Assembly: GCA_034509735.1 (NCBI GenBank)
Contig: JACGWO010000010.1
Coordinates: 1,426,001 to 1,490,000, forward strand
Direction of reading: 5' to 3'
DNA: 64,000 nt
DNA from: Sesamum alatum
Lineage: Eukaryota; Streptophyta; Magnoliopsida; Lamiales; Pedaliaceae
Positions within the stretch are counted from its first letter, which is position 1, and each line of letters starts with the position of its first letter. The position numbers were made by a program, and so were the translations under genes. The notes below the pieces were generated by a model that made no database searches, was not told where the DNA came from, and was given only the letters and a program-made list of their open reading frames with translations. Positions 47,061-58,835 of this stretch are shown in pieces.

Positions 47061-48663
47061 ATGGGTCAATCCAGTTTTCTAACAACGTTATTGACACTTT
47101 CTCTGGGCGTTATTCTGTTCTCAGGCAGCGTCTCTGCCCAACTCAAACAGAATTACTACGCAAACACCTGCCCTGATGTCGAGAACATTGTTCGAAACGC
47201 CGTCGCCGCCAAATTCAAACAGACCTTTGTTACTGTCCCCGCAACTATCCGTCTATTCTTCCATGACTGCTTTGTTTCGGTTCGTATTCGTACATTTTTT
47301 TTTTTCTTTTTTCAGGACGGGAAGTCTCTGTTGCTAATTAATGATAATTTGTGGACAGGGTTGTGATGCATCCGTGATAGTCGCGTCGACTCCAGGGAAT
47401 ACAGCTGAGAAGGATCATCCGGACAATTTATCCCTGGCTGGCGACGGATTCGACACCGTGATTAAAGCTAAAGCGGCGGTGGATGCTGTCCCGAGGTGCA
47501 GAAACAAGGTGTCCTGTGCGGATATTTTGGCATTGGCCACACGCGACGTCATTGCCCTGGTCCGTGGCTATAAAATTTAGAGAATTTTTGTTTTATTCAG
47601 TAATTAATAAATGAATCTTGTCGTGGTCGTGATCAGATCGAAAAATGAATGTTTCAGGCTGGCGGGCCTTCGTATCCAGTGGAACTGGGGAGACTGGACG
47701 GATTGAAGTCGACGGCTGCAAGTGTCAATGGGAATCTGCCTCAGCCAACCTTCAATTTGGATCAGCTGAATAAAATGTTTACTTCAAGAGGCCTATCTCA
47801 GGCTGACATGATTGCTCTCTCAGGTAAATTTTCTAGCACTCACCTTCGAAAAATTCTAATTCGGACTTGATTTGACGAAATTTGATTTGGGCAAGAATTT
47901 TCTTATCTCCAACATTCATTTTATCGCAGTTCAATTCTCACATGTCAATTCTGGCAAGTACTTTATATTAAATTGGTTTATTTGTGTTTGCTGCACATTC
48001 TCTTACATATAATTATTGGGTCGTATTATCTGTTCCAGCCCAAGACACAATAAGATAAGATAAAGAAAGTACTGGCAGTTTGTTAGCTAATTGATCAAGT
48101 CTTGTAAAGTCAACTGTAATCGTGGTTGTTTGAAAAATTACAAATATCCTTGATGAGTCCAAATCGACGTGATTGTCACTTTGAAAACGTGTAAATATGA
48201 TTTCTTCACGTCACTGCACTAGGGACTGATTCCATATATTTCCTGTTTCTGTGCAGCGGCACACACGGTGGGTTTCTCCCACTGCAGCAAATTTGCGAAC
48301 CGGATATACAATTTCAGCCGCCAGAACCCGGTGGACCCGACCCTGAACAAGCAGTACGCGACCCAGCTGCAGGGAATGTGCCCGAGAAATGTGGATCCGA
48401 GAATAGCCATTGATATGGACCCAAGCACGCCTAGGATATTCGACAATGCTTACTTCAAGAATCTTGTCCAAGGCAAGGGCCTGTTCACCTCGGACCAAGT
48501 TCTCTTTACGGACACAAGATCCAGAAACACTGTAACTACTTGGGCCTCCAACCCGCAAGCCTTTAATGCTGCTTTCATCCAGGCCATGACTAAGTTGGGT
48601 CGGGTCGGAATCAAGACAGGGAGCAACGGAAATATCCGTTTTGACTGCGGGAGATTTAACTAA
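47061..48663 (+). CDS. Class III secretory peroxidase
   Basis: Four exons: 47061-47279, 47359-47559, 47658-47823 and 48257-48663, 330 aa, with the classic plant peroxidase intron positions. Signal peptide [20 protein letters not shown] through SVSAQL, so secreted to the wall or vacuole. Distal site [12 protein letters not shown] (catalytic Arg and His), then [18 protein letters not shown], and proximal heme ligand His in [11 protein letters not shown]. All eight disulfide Cys can be placed (NTC, HDC, GC, PRC, VSC, SHC, GMC, FDC). It oxidises phenolics with H2O2, and can also generate radicals, in lignin or wall cross-linking. By eye it belongs with the PER51/PER73-type clade ([20 protein letters not shown]). 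Introns 1 and 2 use weak donors (gttcgt, gtccgt); I set them by protein continuity. The start lies right before the signal peptide; an in-frame upstream Met at 46995 would bury it. Confidence 0.93.
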
Positions 48664-50302
48664 GAAGTGCAAAGTGAAAGCCTGGAAAGAGATGCTAATA
48701 AACATAATATACAGTGCTAACCTTAACTACGGTTGGCAACGAATGCGGATTTTGCATGGTTTTAAGGAAATTTCATTAAATTCGTTCCCAAGTTGTTCTA
48801 TTTGTGGTTGATTTATTGTATATTGGCTGATTTTTTTGGTTTCAAGAAATTGTGAGATGGTAAAGATTGAGTGTAAAACTTGGTTTCTCCGTATCAGGCA
48901 CATTCTTGATTTTTCTCTTTCTTTTTTTTTCTCCGAATAAGTAAAAAGACAGTAAATCTTGAATCTATACATATTAAAATTTAAAATGCATCAAAATCGA
49001 ATAGTCAAAATCTTGAATTAACCAAATAAATTCAGAACTCATCTGAAGATCGTAGTTATACTATAGAGAAGTTATGATACGACATTCATAAGATGTGCCT
49101 ATTTACATTAGAGGCCATCAATATAACAACTCTATTCAGGTGTTTTCTTCTCTTCGACAGCACGTGTTTCTAAACACACAGAAAATTCCAAAACCGGCCT
49201 TCATACGCCACATTATTGAAGCTGCATTCTCGAATATATGCAAAGTCTTGGTGCATCTACATCGTACGCTACAAAATACAGATACAAACAGAATTTTCAC
49301 ATCAGCTGATAACATGTTCACGTCTGTATCTGTGTCTGCTCATCAAAACCTCTTTCCTGTCAAATAAACGTTTTTCAAGCCATTGAAAAGTCGTATTAAC
49401 TGTTCGATGACGATAAGTACGTATACCGAGAGCAGTTGGGACAAAGAATCAATAAACAAGAAGTGATAAGAACTACTAGGATGTAATAAAACATCTAAAT
49501 CAGATAAGCTTGTTTAATTAGTAGCTAATTATTGATTTGTAATGTCAAAGAAATCCGTATTTTGGTAATCACTATTTCATTAGAGACGGAGCGATGAAAG
49601 TATAAAACAAACGCCAGTTGTTAAAGGGTCTGGAAGAGAAGATGCTACACGCAAGGCAGGTAGTATGCTTCATTTTCATGGTAGGCCTACTTTGTCTGAA
49701 AATGACAATCTGATGCAAGCTCTGGGAGTAGAAAAGTATGAATCAAATTGTGTGTCTGTGTGTTTTGGAACGAGTGATCGTAGCCGTTAAGTGGTCAGAA
49801 GAACATGAGAACATTCAAAGAAAGCCAACTCTGACCAACAAAAAGATCAACATTAATTGTTTCGGGTTTTCAAGGAATGAATAAACTACGATATTCAAAC
49901 CATATATATGCGGCAATCATAGATATATATGAAAGTGATACCGGCCGTTCTCACTGATGTGATCATCATGTTCTTGCACTAACCTTGGATCTGTAGGGCC
50001 CAGCTGCCGGAAAGAAAATAGAGCGACGAGAAACAGGTTGTCCCCATGTTAGCATCAGAGACAAGAATTGAACTAGAGAATCCACTAATGTAATGCAAAA
50101 CAGGAACTCAATCCTCTAAGCAGCAGAAAATAAGCCGATGCATGAGTTAGTATATATGTTAGTAACATATATTAAACCTTGACTCAAGATTTTATAAATT
50201 AAACAAATTGTAAGGGGCATCTGTATTTATAGATTAGACAAATTTTAAGGGACATATGTAGATCAGATGAATGACAACTATTTTGATCATAGGTAAAATT
50301 AG

Positions 50303-50481
50303 GGAAATTCTAGTCCGAAACTGATTCGATCAAACCTGAACTCATTATATGACAAGTGCAATACACTCGCTGTATGATTGGTGTACAGTTCAGGAAAAGT
50401 GACCAATCACATAGCAAGTGTAACACACTTACTCTATGATTGGTTTGGTTCGGCCAAACCTGGTCAGGAGAAGAATTTTCT
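50303..50481. repeat. Family K repeat, most complete copy (foldback)
   Basis: Left gaaattctagtccgaaactg and right ccaaacctggtcaggagaag ... aattttctg are imperfect inverses. The interior has two copies of cacaagtg/aagtgtaacacactta-like and tatgattggt phrases. Confidence 0.5.
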
Positions 50482-51390
50482 GTAAAACTATGACAAATGT
50501 TGATTAACCGTGGAGATTTAGCATTAATTTTGTATGATCATAATAGATAATATTAAATTATTGTGATTTTTTAGTCGTAGTGATTTATAGGGTAGGAAAT
50601 AAGTCACTTTTCGTAATAAAAAAAAAAACAGAACAAAAGAAAAAGGGAACCTCTTGATGCCCATAACTGGACAGTTTTCTCCCAAAAGTCTAGCGGTCAG
50701 GTTCCCTCGGCCCAGAATCGGTTTATAGGTATGGGCTAAGCAGACAAGCCTGGTGGATTTTTAAACATCATCAATGACACAAAAAAACAGGGCCCACAAT
50801 TATCTGATAATGTATTTTTTGAGATAAATGATATGGTTATCTTTTATTTTTTACGACTTCTACCAATGATGATTTTAATGTTTTATACGTTCATTATTAA
50901 ATTATTTTTCAATTTTTTCCATATATCTAAATATGAAATAATATAAATATTTGTATTTTATCATTTTCTATAAAATTAAATGAAAATTATAATTACTATA
51001 AAAATAGTGATATGAATAAAGAGGGAGCTCGTGATCCAACACACTTCACGCTTCGTAAACTAGAAACATTAGTTCTTTTTATCAATCTTTGCTCTTAAAT
51101 TCTACCAAAAGTCCCTCTCGTACTGAGAATAAAGCTAAACTTGGGGACTATTATGTGATTTAATGTTTCCTCTCTATATTTATTTATAGTTTATGTCATT
51201 TTTCAAATTGACCAATTGATGAGCCCCCACCTTTTTCGTTTTCAATCTACAGACATTCTTTGATTGGAACAATATCGAAGCATGATGAATGAGGATGTTG
51301 GATCAATTTCCCAGACAAAACCCAGAGACTGCATTAATTTTAACTACGAAAAGAAATGCAAAATTGAGCCAATTATGTTTCAGTTTAAGT

Positions 51391-51510
51391 GTCGAGGTGG
51401 TCTAACTTAGTTCGCGAAACTGAAGCTTCATAATTTTAGAGGTCATGTATTCGAATTTCTGCGTGGGTTGATGTTATTTCTAATGTATAGTAGGTAGGAT
51501 TTGCTGCTGT
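51391..51510 (+). mobile_element. tRNA-derived SINE, 3' part replaced by a foldback element
   Basis: gtcgaggtggtctaacttag (box A), ggtcatgtattcgaatttc (box B) and gcgtgggttgatgttatttc, then broken at 51510 where the next element begins. Confidence 0.65.
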
Positions 51511-52414
51511 AAAAAAATAAATACCAAATTACTCCCCCGTGTTTATGAAAATATAGCAATTTACCCCCTTAGAAGGGAGTGTGTAGTGCACTCGCCCCTC
51601 TTGAGACTGGGCATAATATTTTTACGAATAAAATATTATTTTTATATAATATTATATACAACCTTAAGTAGTTTGTATATAAAATACGCCGTCGCCACAG
51701 CCCGAGGCCCCGTCGCCATCCCTCGTCGTCGCCCCCTCCTCCCCGTCCCAGCACCCGCCTCGGCGCCGGCCCCCCAACAAAACCAGGCGCCGCCCAGACC
51801 CCCACCCTCCCAACCTGGCCACCGCCACCCCCTCCCCCAAACCAGTCGCCGCCGCATCGCCTTCCCCCTCCAGTCCGCCGCGCCCGCCTCCACCAGTCGC
51901 CGCGCCCCACCCCTCTTCAGAATAGTCGCCGCCCCAACTCCCTGTCGTCGCTCCTCCCTTCTCCCGCCCCTTTCGCCCGTCGCCGCGCCTCCCTTCCCCG
52001 TCGTTCTCTCTCCCTCTCTGTATATATATATATATGTATATATATTTATATACATAATTACATATATATAAATATATTACATATACTATATTTTAAATTA
52101 ATATTTGTATAAATATATATTAGGTATTTTTACAAATTTAAATCTAGACCATTGATTTGAATTAAGTAAGATTTGAAGCATTGATCTAATAGTTAAATTT
52201 GAACCGTAGATTTAAATCAGATCCAACGGTTCTAAAATAATGTTGTAAATATCAAATTAAAAAAATCATGTAAGCGCATGTACTGCACGAAACGCGTGAG
52301 GGGGGTAAATTGCTCTATTTTTATAAACACAGGGGGGTAATTTGGTATTTATTTTTTTACAGGGGAATAATTTGCTTATTTCCAATATTACAGGGGGTAA
52401 TTTGCATTAAACCC
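51511..52414. mobile_element. Foldback element with GC-rich core, left end truncated
   Basis: Left arm aaataaataccaaattactc ... gtgtttatgaaaatatagcaa is the inverse of the right arm at about 52298-52360. The outer roughly 55 bases of the right arm (to cattaaaccc) have no partner on the left. The core 51688-52018 is about 330 bases of strongly C-rich sequence with recurring gtcgcc units, flanked by AT-rich DNA. The termini resemble the element at 61565-61827. Confidence 0.65.
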
Positions 52415-52735
52415 GATTAAAAAAACACATTCTTGAACTTTAAATGAACATTAAAACAAAAAATCATGTAGATGGTAATATCTTCATGCATGCTGTGTGG
52501 AAATAATTAGTTGGATTTTTCTTGTTTCTTTACGTGGAATGATGAGATTCAACCTTAAGTAGTTTGCATCTAATTAAGTCATGTAATCTGGAAAGCTAAA
52601 TCTTTTAGGGAAGACTAATAATAGGCAATAGTTCTTTTCCCCCGTTTTGGTCCTTTTGGTGCAATCTATTAATTACCTCAAAAACATTATAAATAGGTGT
52701 AATGTTAGCACAAATATGGAAAATTCTACCTCGAT

Positions 52736-52994
52736 CCTAGAAAAAATTTGACATTTAATCATGGCTAATTGCTATGGTTAAAGACAAATAACCGTAGTGA
52801 ATAGTCATTCACCACGGTCATACTACGGTTATTGGCCGTGGTATTTGCGAGTGTGACAAAAATATTTGCTATGACTCATAACCATGGCAAAAAGAGTTTT
52901 AATGGTGGATAATATAAGTTTTTGTAACGGTTTTTGTTTAATCATGGTTAATAAAAATTATTTACCATGATTTTAGTCCGTAGTCTTCTAATGT
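52736..52994. mobile_element. CACTA-like MITE, family M, copy 2
   Basis: Left tcctagaaaaaatttg, right gtagtcttctaatgtg (decayed ctagtg). The interior is colinear with 35368-35694. Confidence 0.55.
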
Positions 52995-52995
52995 G

Positions 52996-53092
52996 TGCAG
53001 TTTAGGAAAAATGATCAATCACATGACAAGTATATCACCCTTACTTTATGATTAGTTTGATTCGGACAAAAATTTTCCCACAAATATAGTTT
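52996..53092. repeat. Family K repeat, fragment
   Basis: aaaatgatcaatcacatgac, aagtatatcacccttacttt and tatgattagtttgattcgg, as in 50303-50481. Confidence 0.45.
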
Positions 53093-53600
53093 GTTTATCC
53101 TATAATTAATAAGCCTATGTAGCTCGGAAACACGTATGGTTCATCTATAACAAGTTCTTGTAACCAAAAGGAAAACAAAAATTTATCTACTCCCCGCATG
53201 ATCTATTTCAGCTATTGGAGAAACCAATGCTCAGCTCTCTAATTTGGATTTCTACTGTAAATTGATATTGCATCTCGTATTATATTTTATATTTACATAG
53301 TCGACATATAACATTCACATCATTTCGTGTATAAATATTTTTTTGTGGCTCGTATATAAAGTGCAACATAAATGAAACATCAATTTACAATAAAATATTA
53401 AGACATGAGCTCAACAATCAAATATGAATATAGATAATTTATTTTCAATTTCTTGCATGCTATAATTAGGAATTAAATGAAGAAAAAAGAATACATTAAA
53501 TGTAATTTCATTTTACAAGTAATTATTACTACATTAATTTCGCTCTAATATATATATATATATTGTATGTAAACAAAGTAAATGCCTAAACTAAATGAAA

Positions 53601-53908
53601 GGCTTAAAGGCATTTTTTGTGCTGTAATCATTTTCGTTTTAGTCCATTATCTTTCTAGGGTTTAAAAGATCTTGTAATTTTTTAATTGTCAAGATTTTTG
53701 TCATCTTTTCATTTTCTCCAAAATTGCCGGAAATGTCTAATTGGCAGCCAAAGTTCAGACATTTCCAATGATGTTGAAGAAATTCCAGCGAAAGGAGGAC
53801 AAAATCGTGATAATTAAAAAGTTACAGGACTTTTTTAGAACCATAAAAAGATAAAGGACTAAAATGAGAATGTGGTATAGTTAAAGGACGAAAAATGACT
53901 TTAATCCC
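53601..53908. mobile_element. Foldback MITE, family G, with 9-bp target duplication
   Basis: Begins ggcttaaaggcatttttt and ends aaaaatgactttaatccc. The inner arms include cattttcgttttagtcc against ggactaaaatgagaatg. Exact 9-mer taaatgaaa on both sides (53592-53600 and 53909-53917). Confidence 0.82.
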
Positions 53909-53945
53909 TAAATGAAATAAGTATTGTATTACGCAAAGTAAAGAA

Positions 53946-54075
53946 TTATATATATACGAAAAAAATTTATCCGAATCAAGTTTGATCAAACTAAATCGAT
54001 CATAAAACAAGTGTGATATTCTTGATATGTGATTGATCACGTATGACCGATCATGTGTTGTGTTTTTCTTTTGGT
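53946..54075. repeat. Family K repeat, fragment
   Basis: ccgaatcaagtttgatcaaa, acaagtgtgatattcttgat and gtgattgatcacg; imperfectly palindromic. Confidence 0.4.
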
Positions 54076-54432
54076 AATTAAAGGGCATAAAATGAAGAAT
54101 CAGCAATGCGATCCTCTTTGAACTTGACAAAAGCAAAGACATTGATGTGTTCTAAGCTGCTGCTAATCAAGACATCATAAGCTATACAAGGCAATATATC
54201 CCATGATCACTTGTATGTGTTCTGACCACTGTCAAAAACTAAACTATATAACATGCGTATGTCGGAATCATGCACAATGAAAGCCAGAAAAAGATTATTC
54301 ATACAGACTACATGCATATATATATTCTGATCATGATGGATCACTACATTTGAAGAGACAAATAGCGACCTATGCTCAAACAGTAGTTAAAAACTGAATC
54401 TGAAAATTAATTAAGCTCAAGGTACCATCAAA

Positions 54433-55791
54433 TTAAGCAGGTATCCAAGCAGTAGCAAACACTACATTGTGTCCTTTCCATGTAAGCACGACATCTTCGT
54501 CTTCCTTCTTCAGCCCCCAACCAGCCGCATGCTCGTCCAGCATGTTTCTCACTTCTGTAATCGCGTCTTCACTGAAAGAAACTCCTCTGAAACTCGCATT
54601 CCTCATTCTCTGAACCCATTTGCTCTTGGGCTCAAGCCTTTCAACTCTCTGAGGCCCTTCATGTGAAATCACGTTTTCAATCTTCCAGCATAAGTCGGCT
54701 TCGTACCATTGCCGCTGCTTGCTCCCCCGGGGAAGAAACGTGTCCACTGTATCGTACGGTATCCATAGATAATTGTATGCCGACCTTAATCTGTTCACTA
54801 GATTGTTTGATGTGAAATCGGCATCCTCATCCACTAACACGACTATAGTGGGATCCAGGCCTCGTAATGCCTTGAGAAACATGGTGCGAAGAGAAGTGTT
54901 CTCGATGGATGAACTCGTGTTTGGGACCCCTGAAGATAGGGTTTCTTCTGGGATGTAATGAAGCATCATATGGCAGTTTATCACCAGCGCCTCACCGTTT
55001 TCGGCGCGTACTAACTGTTGCATTCTGAGTTGTTCAATCAATGAAGAAAACCCGTTTGAAGAACTTGAAGGAATGACCCTAAATTCCATTACAACATTGC
55101 GGGACCGCGCGAAATTGACCAATTTAGAACCTAATTCCTCGTACGACAGATCGAGCATCGGAGGGAAATCTTCCATGGCCCCAGCTACGGTGAGCTTGAC
55201 CAGCGGCGGCCCTTCAAGCCGGGTGGCTATGGAATCAATGAGGGTCGGTATCTGCATGCAGTGAGTCAAGCTTAAATCGACTATATGAACCACGGAATAC
55301 CCCTCCAGGGCTTCGAGCACGGCAGCATTAGCCGCCGTGAAACCGAACCTGTGCCACGGGGTTAAGTCCACGAAGCTCGCGAGCTCAATGATTGAGAATT
55401 TGTGGTTGTTCATGGATAAATCATTGGCGTGAACATTAGCCATGGCGGTGAACAGCTTGCAGTTTCCGGTCTTCGCGGCACGAGCGATGAGGGCCCGGAG
55501 GAATCCGCAAGTGAGGCGCTGATTCGAGTCCCCGTCGGGGGACGCGATGTTGTTGAGAACCCACAAGATTTGCTGAGCAAGAGTGGCGTCGTTGCTCTCG
55601 ATGGCGTTGGCGCAGTGGACGAGCAACTGTTCCATGCAATTAGCGTCACCAAAGCTCCCTAGAGACTTGGGCGTAGGGAAACCGGGCCACGGGCGGGCCC
55701 GAAACATTTGATTTTTGGTCACTGGAAGATTCGGAAGCGGAGGAATTTTGTGCAACGGCGACGGACAATAGTTCTCAGTGAATTGCATCAT
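54433..55791 (-). CDS. SCL32: GRAS transcription factor, SCARECROW-LIKE 32-like
   Basis: Intronless gene on the minus strand, 452 aa. A short Pro-rich N-terminus (residues 1-48) is followed by a complete GRAS domain: leucine heptad region from CMEQLLVHCANAIESND (about 52), VHIVDL (168-173, the VHIID motif), second Leu-rich region, PFYRE-type region, RVERLEP, and the SAW end WKGHNVVFATAWIPA. The N-terminus MMQFTE and overall layout match the SCL32 branch (related to SHORT-ROOT), nuclear regulators. I rely on memory for the SCL32 label; another SHR/SCL32-type member is possible. There are no DELLA or miR171-type features. The start is at the first of two adjacent Met codons, after a purine-poor leader (on minus). 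Confidence 0.9.
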   Translation of the reverse strand: MMQFTENYCPSPLHKIPPLPNLPVTKNQMFRARPWPGFPTPKSLGSFGDANCMEQLLVHCANAIESNDATLAQQILWVLNNIASPDGDSNQRLTCGFLRALIARAAKTGNCKLFTAMANVHANDLSMNNHKFSIIELASFVDLTPWHRFGFTAANAAVLEALEGYSVVHIVDLSLTHCMQIPTLIDSIATRLEGPPLVKLTVAGAMEDFPPMLDLSYEELGSKLVNFARSRNVVMEFRVIPSSSSNGFSSLIEQLRMQQLVRAENGEALVINCHMMLHYIPEETLSSGVPNTSSSIENTSLRTMFLKALRGLDPTIVVLVDEDADFTSNNLVNRLRSAYNYLWIPYDTVDTFLPRGSKQRQWYEADLCWKIENVISHEGPQRVERLEPKSKWVQRMRNASFRGVSFSEDAITEVRNMLDEHAAGWGLKKEDEDVVLTWKGHNVVFATAWIPA

Positions 55792-56466
55792 GGGGTGGGG
55801 TGGGGGGAGAGGGGTAGCGTCCGGAGGGTTTGTTACAACTTGGTAAGAGTTTTGACAAGGAAAAAAGAGTAAGGTGTAGTGAGAAAGAAGGAAAATCAGA
55901 AGTGGAAAAAAGAGACAGAAAGGAAAGAAAGGGACTAGACTAGTAGTGGTACCTGGCCATTGGGAGACGATCCATTATTGGCCTCTCTGGAGAGAAAGAA
56001 ACTTTCTGCAAATGAATCAAAAAGAAATAGACTGTTCATCTTTTTCCCCTTCAACGGAGTAAAATTATTCTTCTTTCCATGCACGGAAAAGGGACTGGTG
56101 ACTGCACATCCCGCTCTCATCCCCAACAAAATCTTGCCCGCCCGCCTACCCTCAAATCAGCCCTCATCTTATCTGCTTGCTTGCAGACTACTTTAATTTC
56201 TCAGAAGAATAAACACGTATGAACATCCGCAACAGCTGCAATAATCCATCTACAGAAGCAAATTTCAGGTAGCGGAAGAGAGAGAGAGAGATGGGAAATG
56301 AAGGGGGGAAAGAGTAATATAGGGCGGAGGAGGGTATGGTGGATTTTGGTGGGTTGTGAGGTGGCCGGCCAGGGAGGTTTGTCGATATGTGGGAGTTGGA
56401 TTTTGTCATGTAATAGTTAAGACTGAAAGCAGTTTTGCTTTGGCTTACTCACGGGCTATACATATA

Positions 56467-56502
<36 letters not shown>
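56467..56502. repeat. (CAT)12 microsatellite
   Basis: Twelve perfect cat units, in the upstream region of the minus-strand GRAS gene. Confidence 0.9.
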
Positions 56503-57044
56503 GCACAAATCATTTCATTCTTTGTTAACTACACTCACTGTTTTTCAATTTCCAGTCCTTTTTCCCTTAGTACTAGCTACTCTGGTAATATTCTTTTTCT
56601 GTTTTTTTGAGGTGGGGACAACATGAATTACCATTTCATCATAGCTTTATGATAGGTAGGATTCATAGGTTGTCATGTCTGAATGTGGAGGATGGTGAAA
56701 TATGCTTTTTGTGTTTATTATTTTTTATGGGTTTTTTTTTAGAAAGCTAATTAAGTAAATATTAATATTTCTTCAGGAAAGAAAAATAAAAATAAAAAGA
56801 AATGGATATGCATGTTAGGTTATCGCAGTCAAGGGGCCCTTAGAGGAGTGAATTAAGCCGCAGCCAAAGATTTGTGCATGCGTAAATAAGAACAAACGGT
56901 CATTTTCCAATCCAATAACGATAGGAGATGAGGCTGTTTCAGGATTTCCATCTTTATATCTTCCATCTGACCCCCTCCATTTTTGGTTTCATTATCCATG
57001 GTTGCATTAATTATAAAATCTACCCCCAAATAATTATATATATA

Positions 57045-57850
57045 TATATGATAATATTGGGAAAAGACAAATGAGAACAGCCGAAGAATGCAAAACTTTT
57101 TCTCTCTTTGTGTGATTAAGAATGGGCACTAAAAATAGAACAGATGAAATGTAAAGAAAAATTCCTACTATCTCAAAGTTAATCCAATATCTCTACCAAA
57201 ACTTGAAGATCACAATAAAAAATTCTCATCCAAGTAGAATGGATTACAATCGACTCTTTTCTCACAATTTGTGGAACTCACTCACTTACTCAAGTTTAAG
57301 AGATATGAAGGTTTCTCAAATTTCTTCACTTGATATGGTTTTCTCTCGTGTGTTGTGTTAAGAGCACATCATTTTTCCTCTATTTATAGAGGGCTTGGTG
57401 AAGCTTTCCAATAATTGTGGGAGAATTTACTACGCACTTATCCAATTCTCCATGCATGTCTTTTAGTCTTTCAAAGAAAAATTTTGATTTTCTCATGTTG
57501 AAATTCAAGAATTGCAATATTGAAAATTACAACATTCATTTTCTTATTTGACTCCCTCAATTAAGAAGGGATCCAATAGGTAAGGATAACATATTGGTTA
57601 AATAGAAAATTGTTCAATTACTACGCATTCCACTTGACATACGAGCTCTAATAAAATTTATCCCAATATGAAACGGATACGAGCTTTGATAAGATTATCT
57701 AAAGTTACTTTCACAATTTTTCTACGAAATCTGATCACATCAACAGATTCTATACGATATATAGATCAATTGTCCACTTAAAGAATGCATAGGCACACCC
57801 TTCAACTCAGACCCCTCTATAAATACAATAACTTATTACTTTCCGAGGCA
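57045..57850. mobile_element. Possible LTR-derived block
   Basis: Contains cctctatttatagagg (TATA in both orientations) and ctctataaatacaataac near 57815, with A/T-rich flanking typical of plant Copia LTRs. No defined TG/CA ends or internal retroelement domains. Confidence 0.25.
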
Positions 57851-57906
57851 TTCAGTTTAAACCAATTACAAGAAAGAATACATTTTTTTCAACTTCATAT
57901 AATCTT

Positions 57907-58170
57907 GGGCAAAATATTTTTTTAATCCCGTTAAATAGGATGAGATTCGTTTTTGGTACCATTATTTATTTAAGTGTAGGTTTTGATCCTATTAAATCCA
58001 AATCAAGCTTATTTGGTCCCAGTAAATCATTTTTTATGCTCTGCACATGACTTATTAGGACCAAATAAGCTTGAATTTGAATTTAATGTGACCAAAATCT
58101 ATAATTAGATAAATAATAATACCAAAAATGAGTCTAGCACTGTTTAACGAGACTAAAAAAAATATTTTAG
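57907..58170. mobile_element. Foldback MITE, family D (relative of family C)
   Basis: Left gggcaaaatatttttttaat, right gactaaaaaaaatattttag. The inner pair aagcttatttggtccc / ggaccaaataagctt is perfect. The first bases match family C at 36877. No clear target duplication. Confidence 0.7.
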
Positions 58171-58293
58171 TCTATATTCTTTCTAATTATTCCTTAATTG
58201 CCAAAACCCCAGTGGTTGTCTGGACCAACCAACAATGCTTTCTTGGGAGAGTGTGTATATATATGCAGCAGTTATCTATCTAGTGTAGTATGC

Positions 58294-58835
58294 CCGCAAA
58301 ATTGCAGACTCAGTCCTATAGGTTAGACCCATTTTAAATTTGACTCCATACTTTTTGGAATTTTAATATTAGTCCCATGTTTCGTTAAAATGGGCAACAA
58401 CAGTCCCAAAACATTGCAGAATACACCCTCCCAGTAACGACGTTAATTATTTAATGGAGCTTTTGCACGTTAAACTCATGTGCACTAATCTAAAAATGAA
58501 AAACGTTAAGTCATGTTTCACCCTCACCTCTTCTTCTCTTTTTTCTCCAAATTACTGCAGTAAAACCTAACTTCTTACCATCTCTTTTTCTCCAAAAACT
58601 CTTGCAATCCTCCCATAATTTCTCCATTTTTTTTTCGCCTTATTTTGTCCTACAATTTCCCTCCATTCACAAGCACCGTTAATTGTTTAACGTCGTTAGG
58701 AGGGTGTATTCTGCAATGTTTTGGGACTATGTCTGCCATTTTTAACGAAACATGGGACTAATATTAAAATTTCGAAAAACGAGAAATTAAATTTAAAATG
58801 AACCTAATCTATGGGACTAAGTTTGCAACTTTGCC
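58294..58835. mobile_element. Foldback element, family E, 542 bp, with 9-bp target duplication
   Basis: Starts ccgcaaaattgcagactcag and ends agtttgcaactttgcc. The arms run about 150 bases (caaaacattgcagaatacac against gtgtattctgcaatgttttg). Exact 9-mer gtagtatgc on both sides (58285-58293 and 58836-58844). The middle is CT-rich. Confidence 0.85.

Larger units (their letters stand above)
48664..54432. other. Intergenic region, peroxidase to GRAS gene
   Basis: 48664-48900 is likely peroxidase 3' UTR. 49000-50150 has no recognisable gene. It then holds family K repeats (50303, 52996, 53946), a truncated SINE (51391) abutting a large foldback element with a GC-rich core (51511-52414), a family M element (52736-52994) and a family G MITE (53601-53908). 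Confidence 0.6.

Noticed and set aside
49095..49367. 90-aa plus-strand frame downstream of the peroxidase
   Set aside because: No domain; a second frame on the opposite strand is equally open.
51642..52055. Gly/Arg-rich minus frame and Pro-rich plus frame in the GC-rich core
   Set aside because: Low-complexity C-rich DNA is open in several frames at once; no start context, splice signals or domain.
56435..56626. Ile/His-rich small proteins across the CAT repeat
   Set aside because: Translation of a microsatellite in two frames; not a gene.
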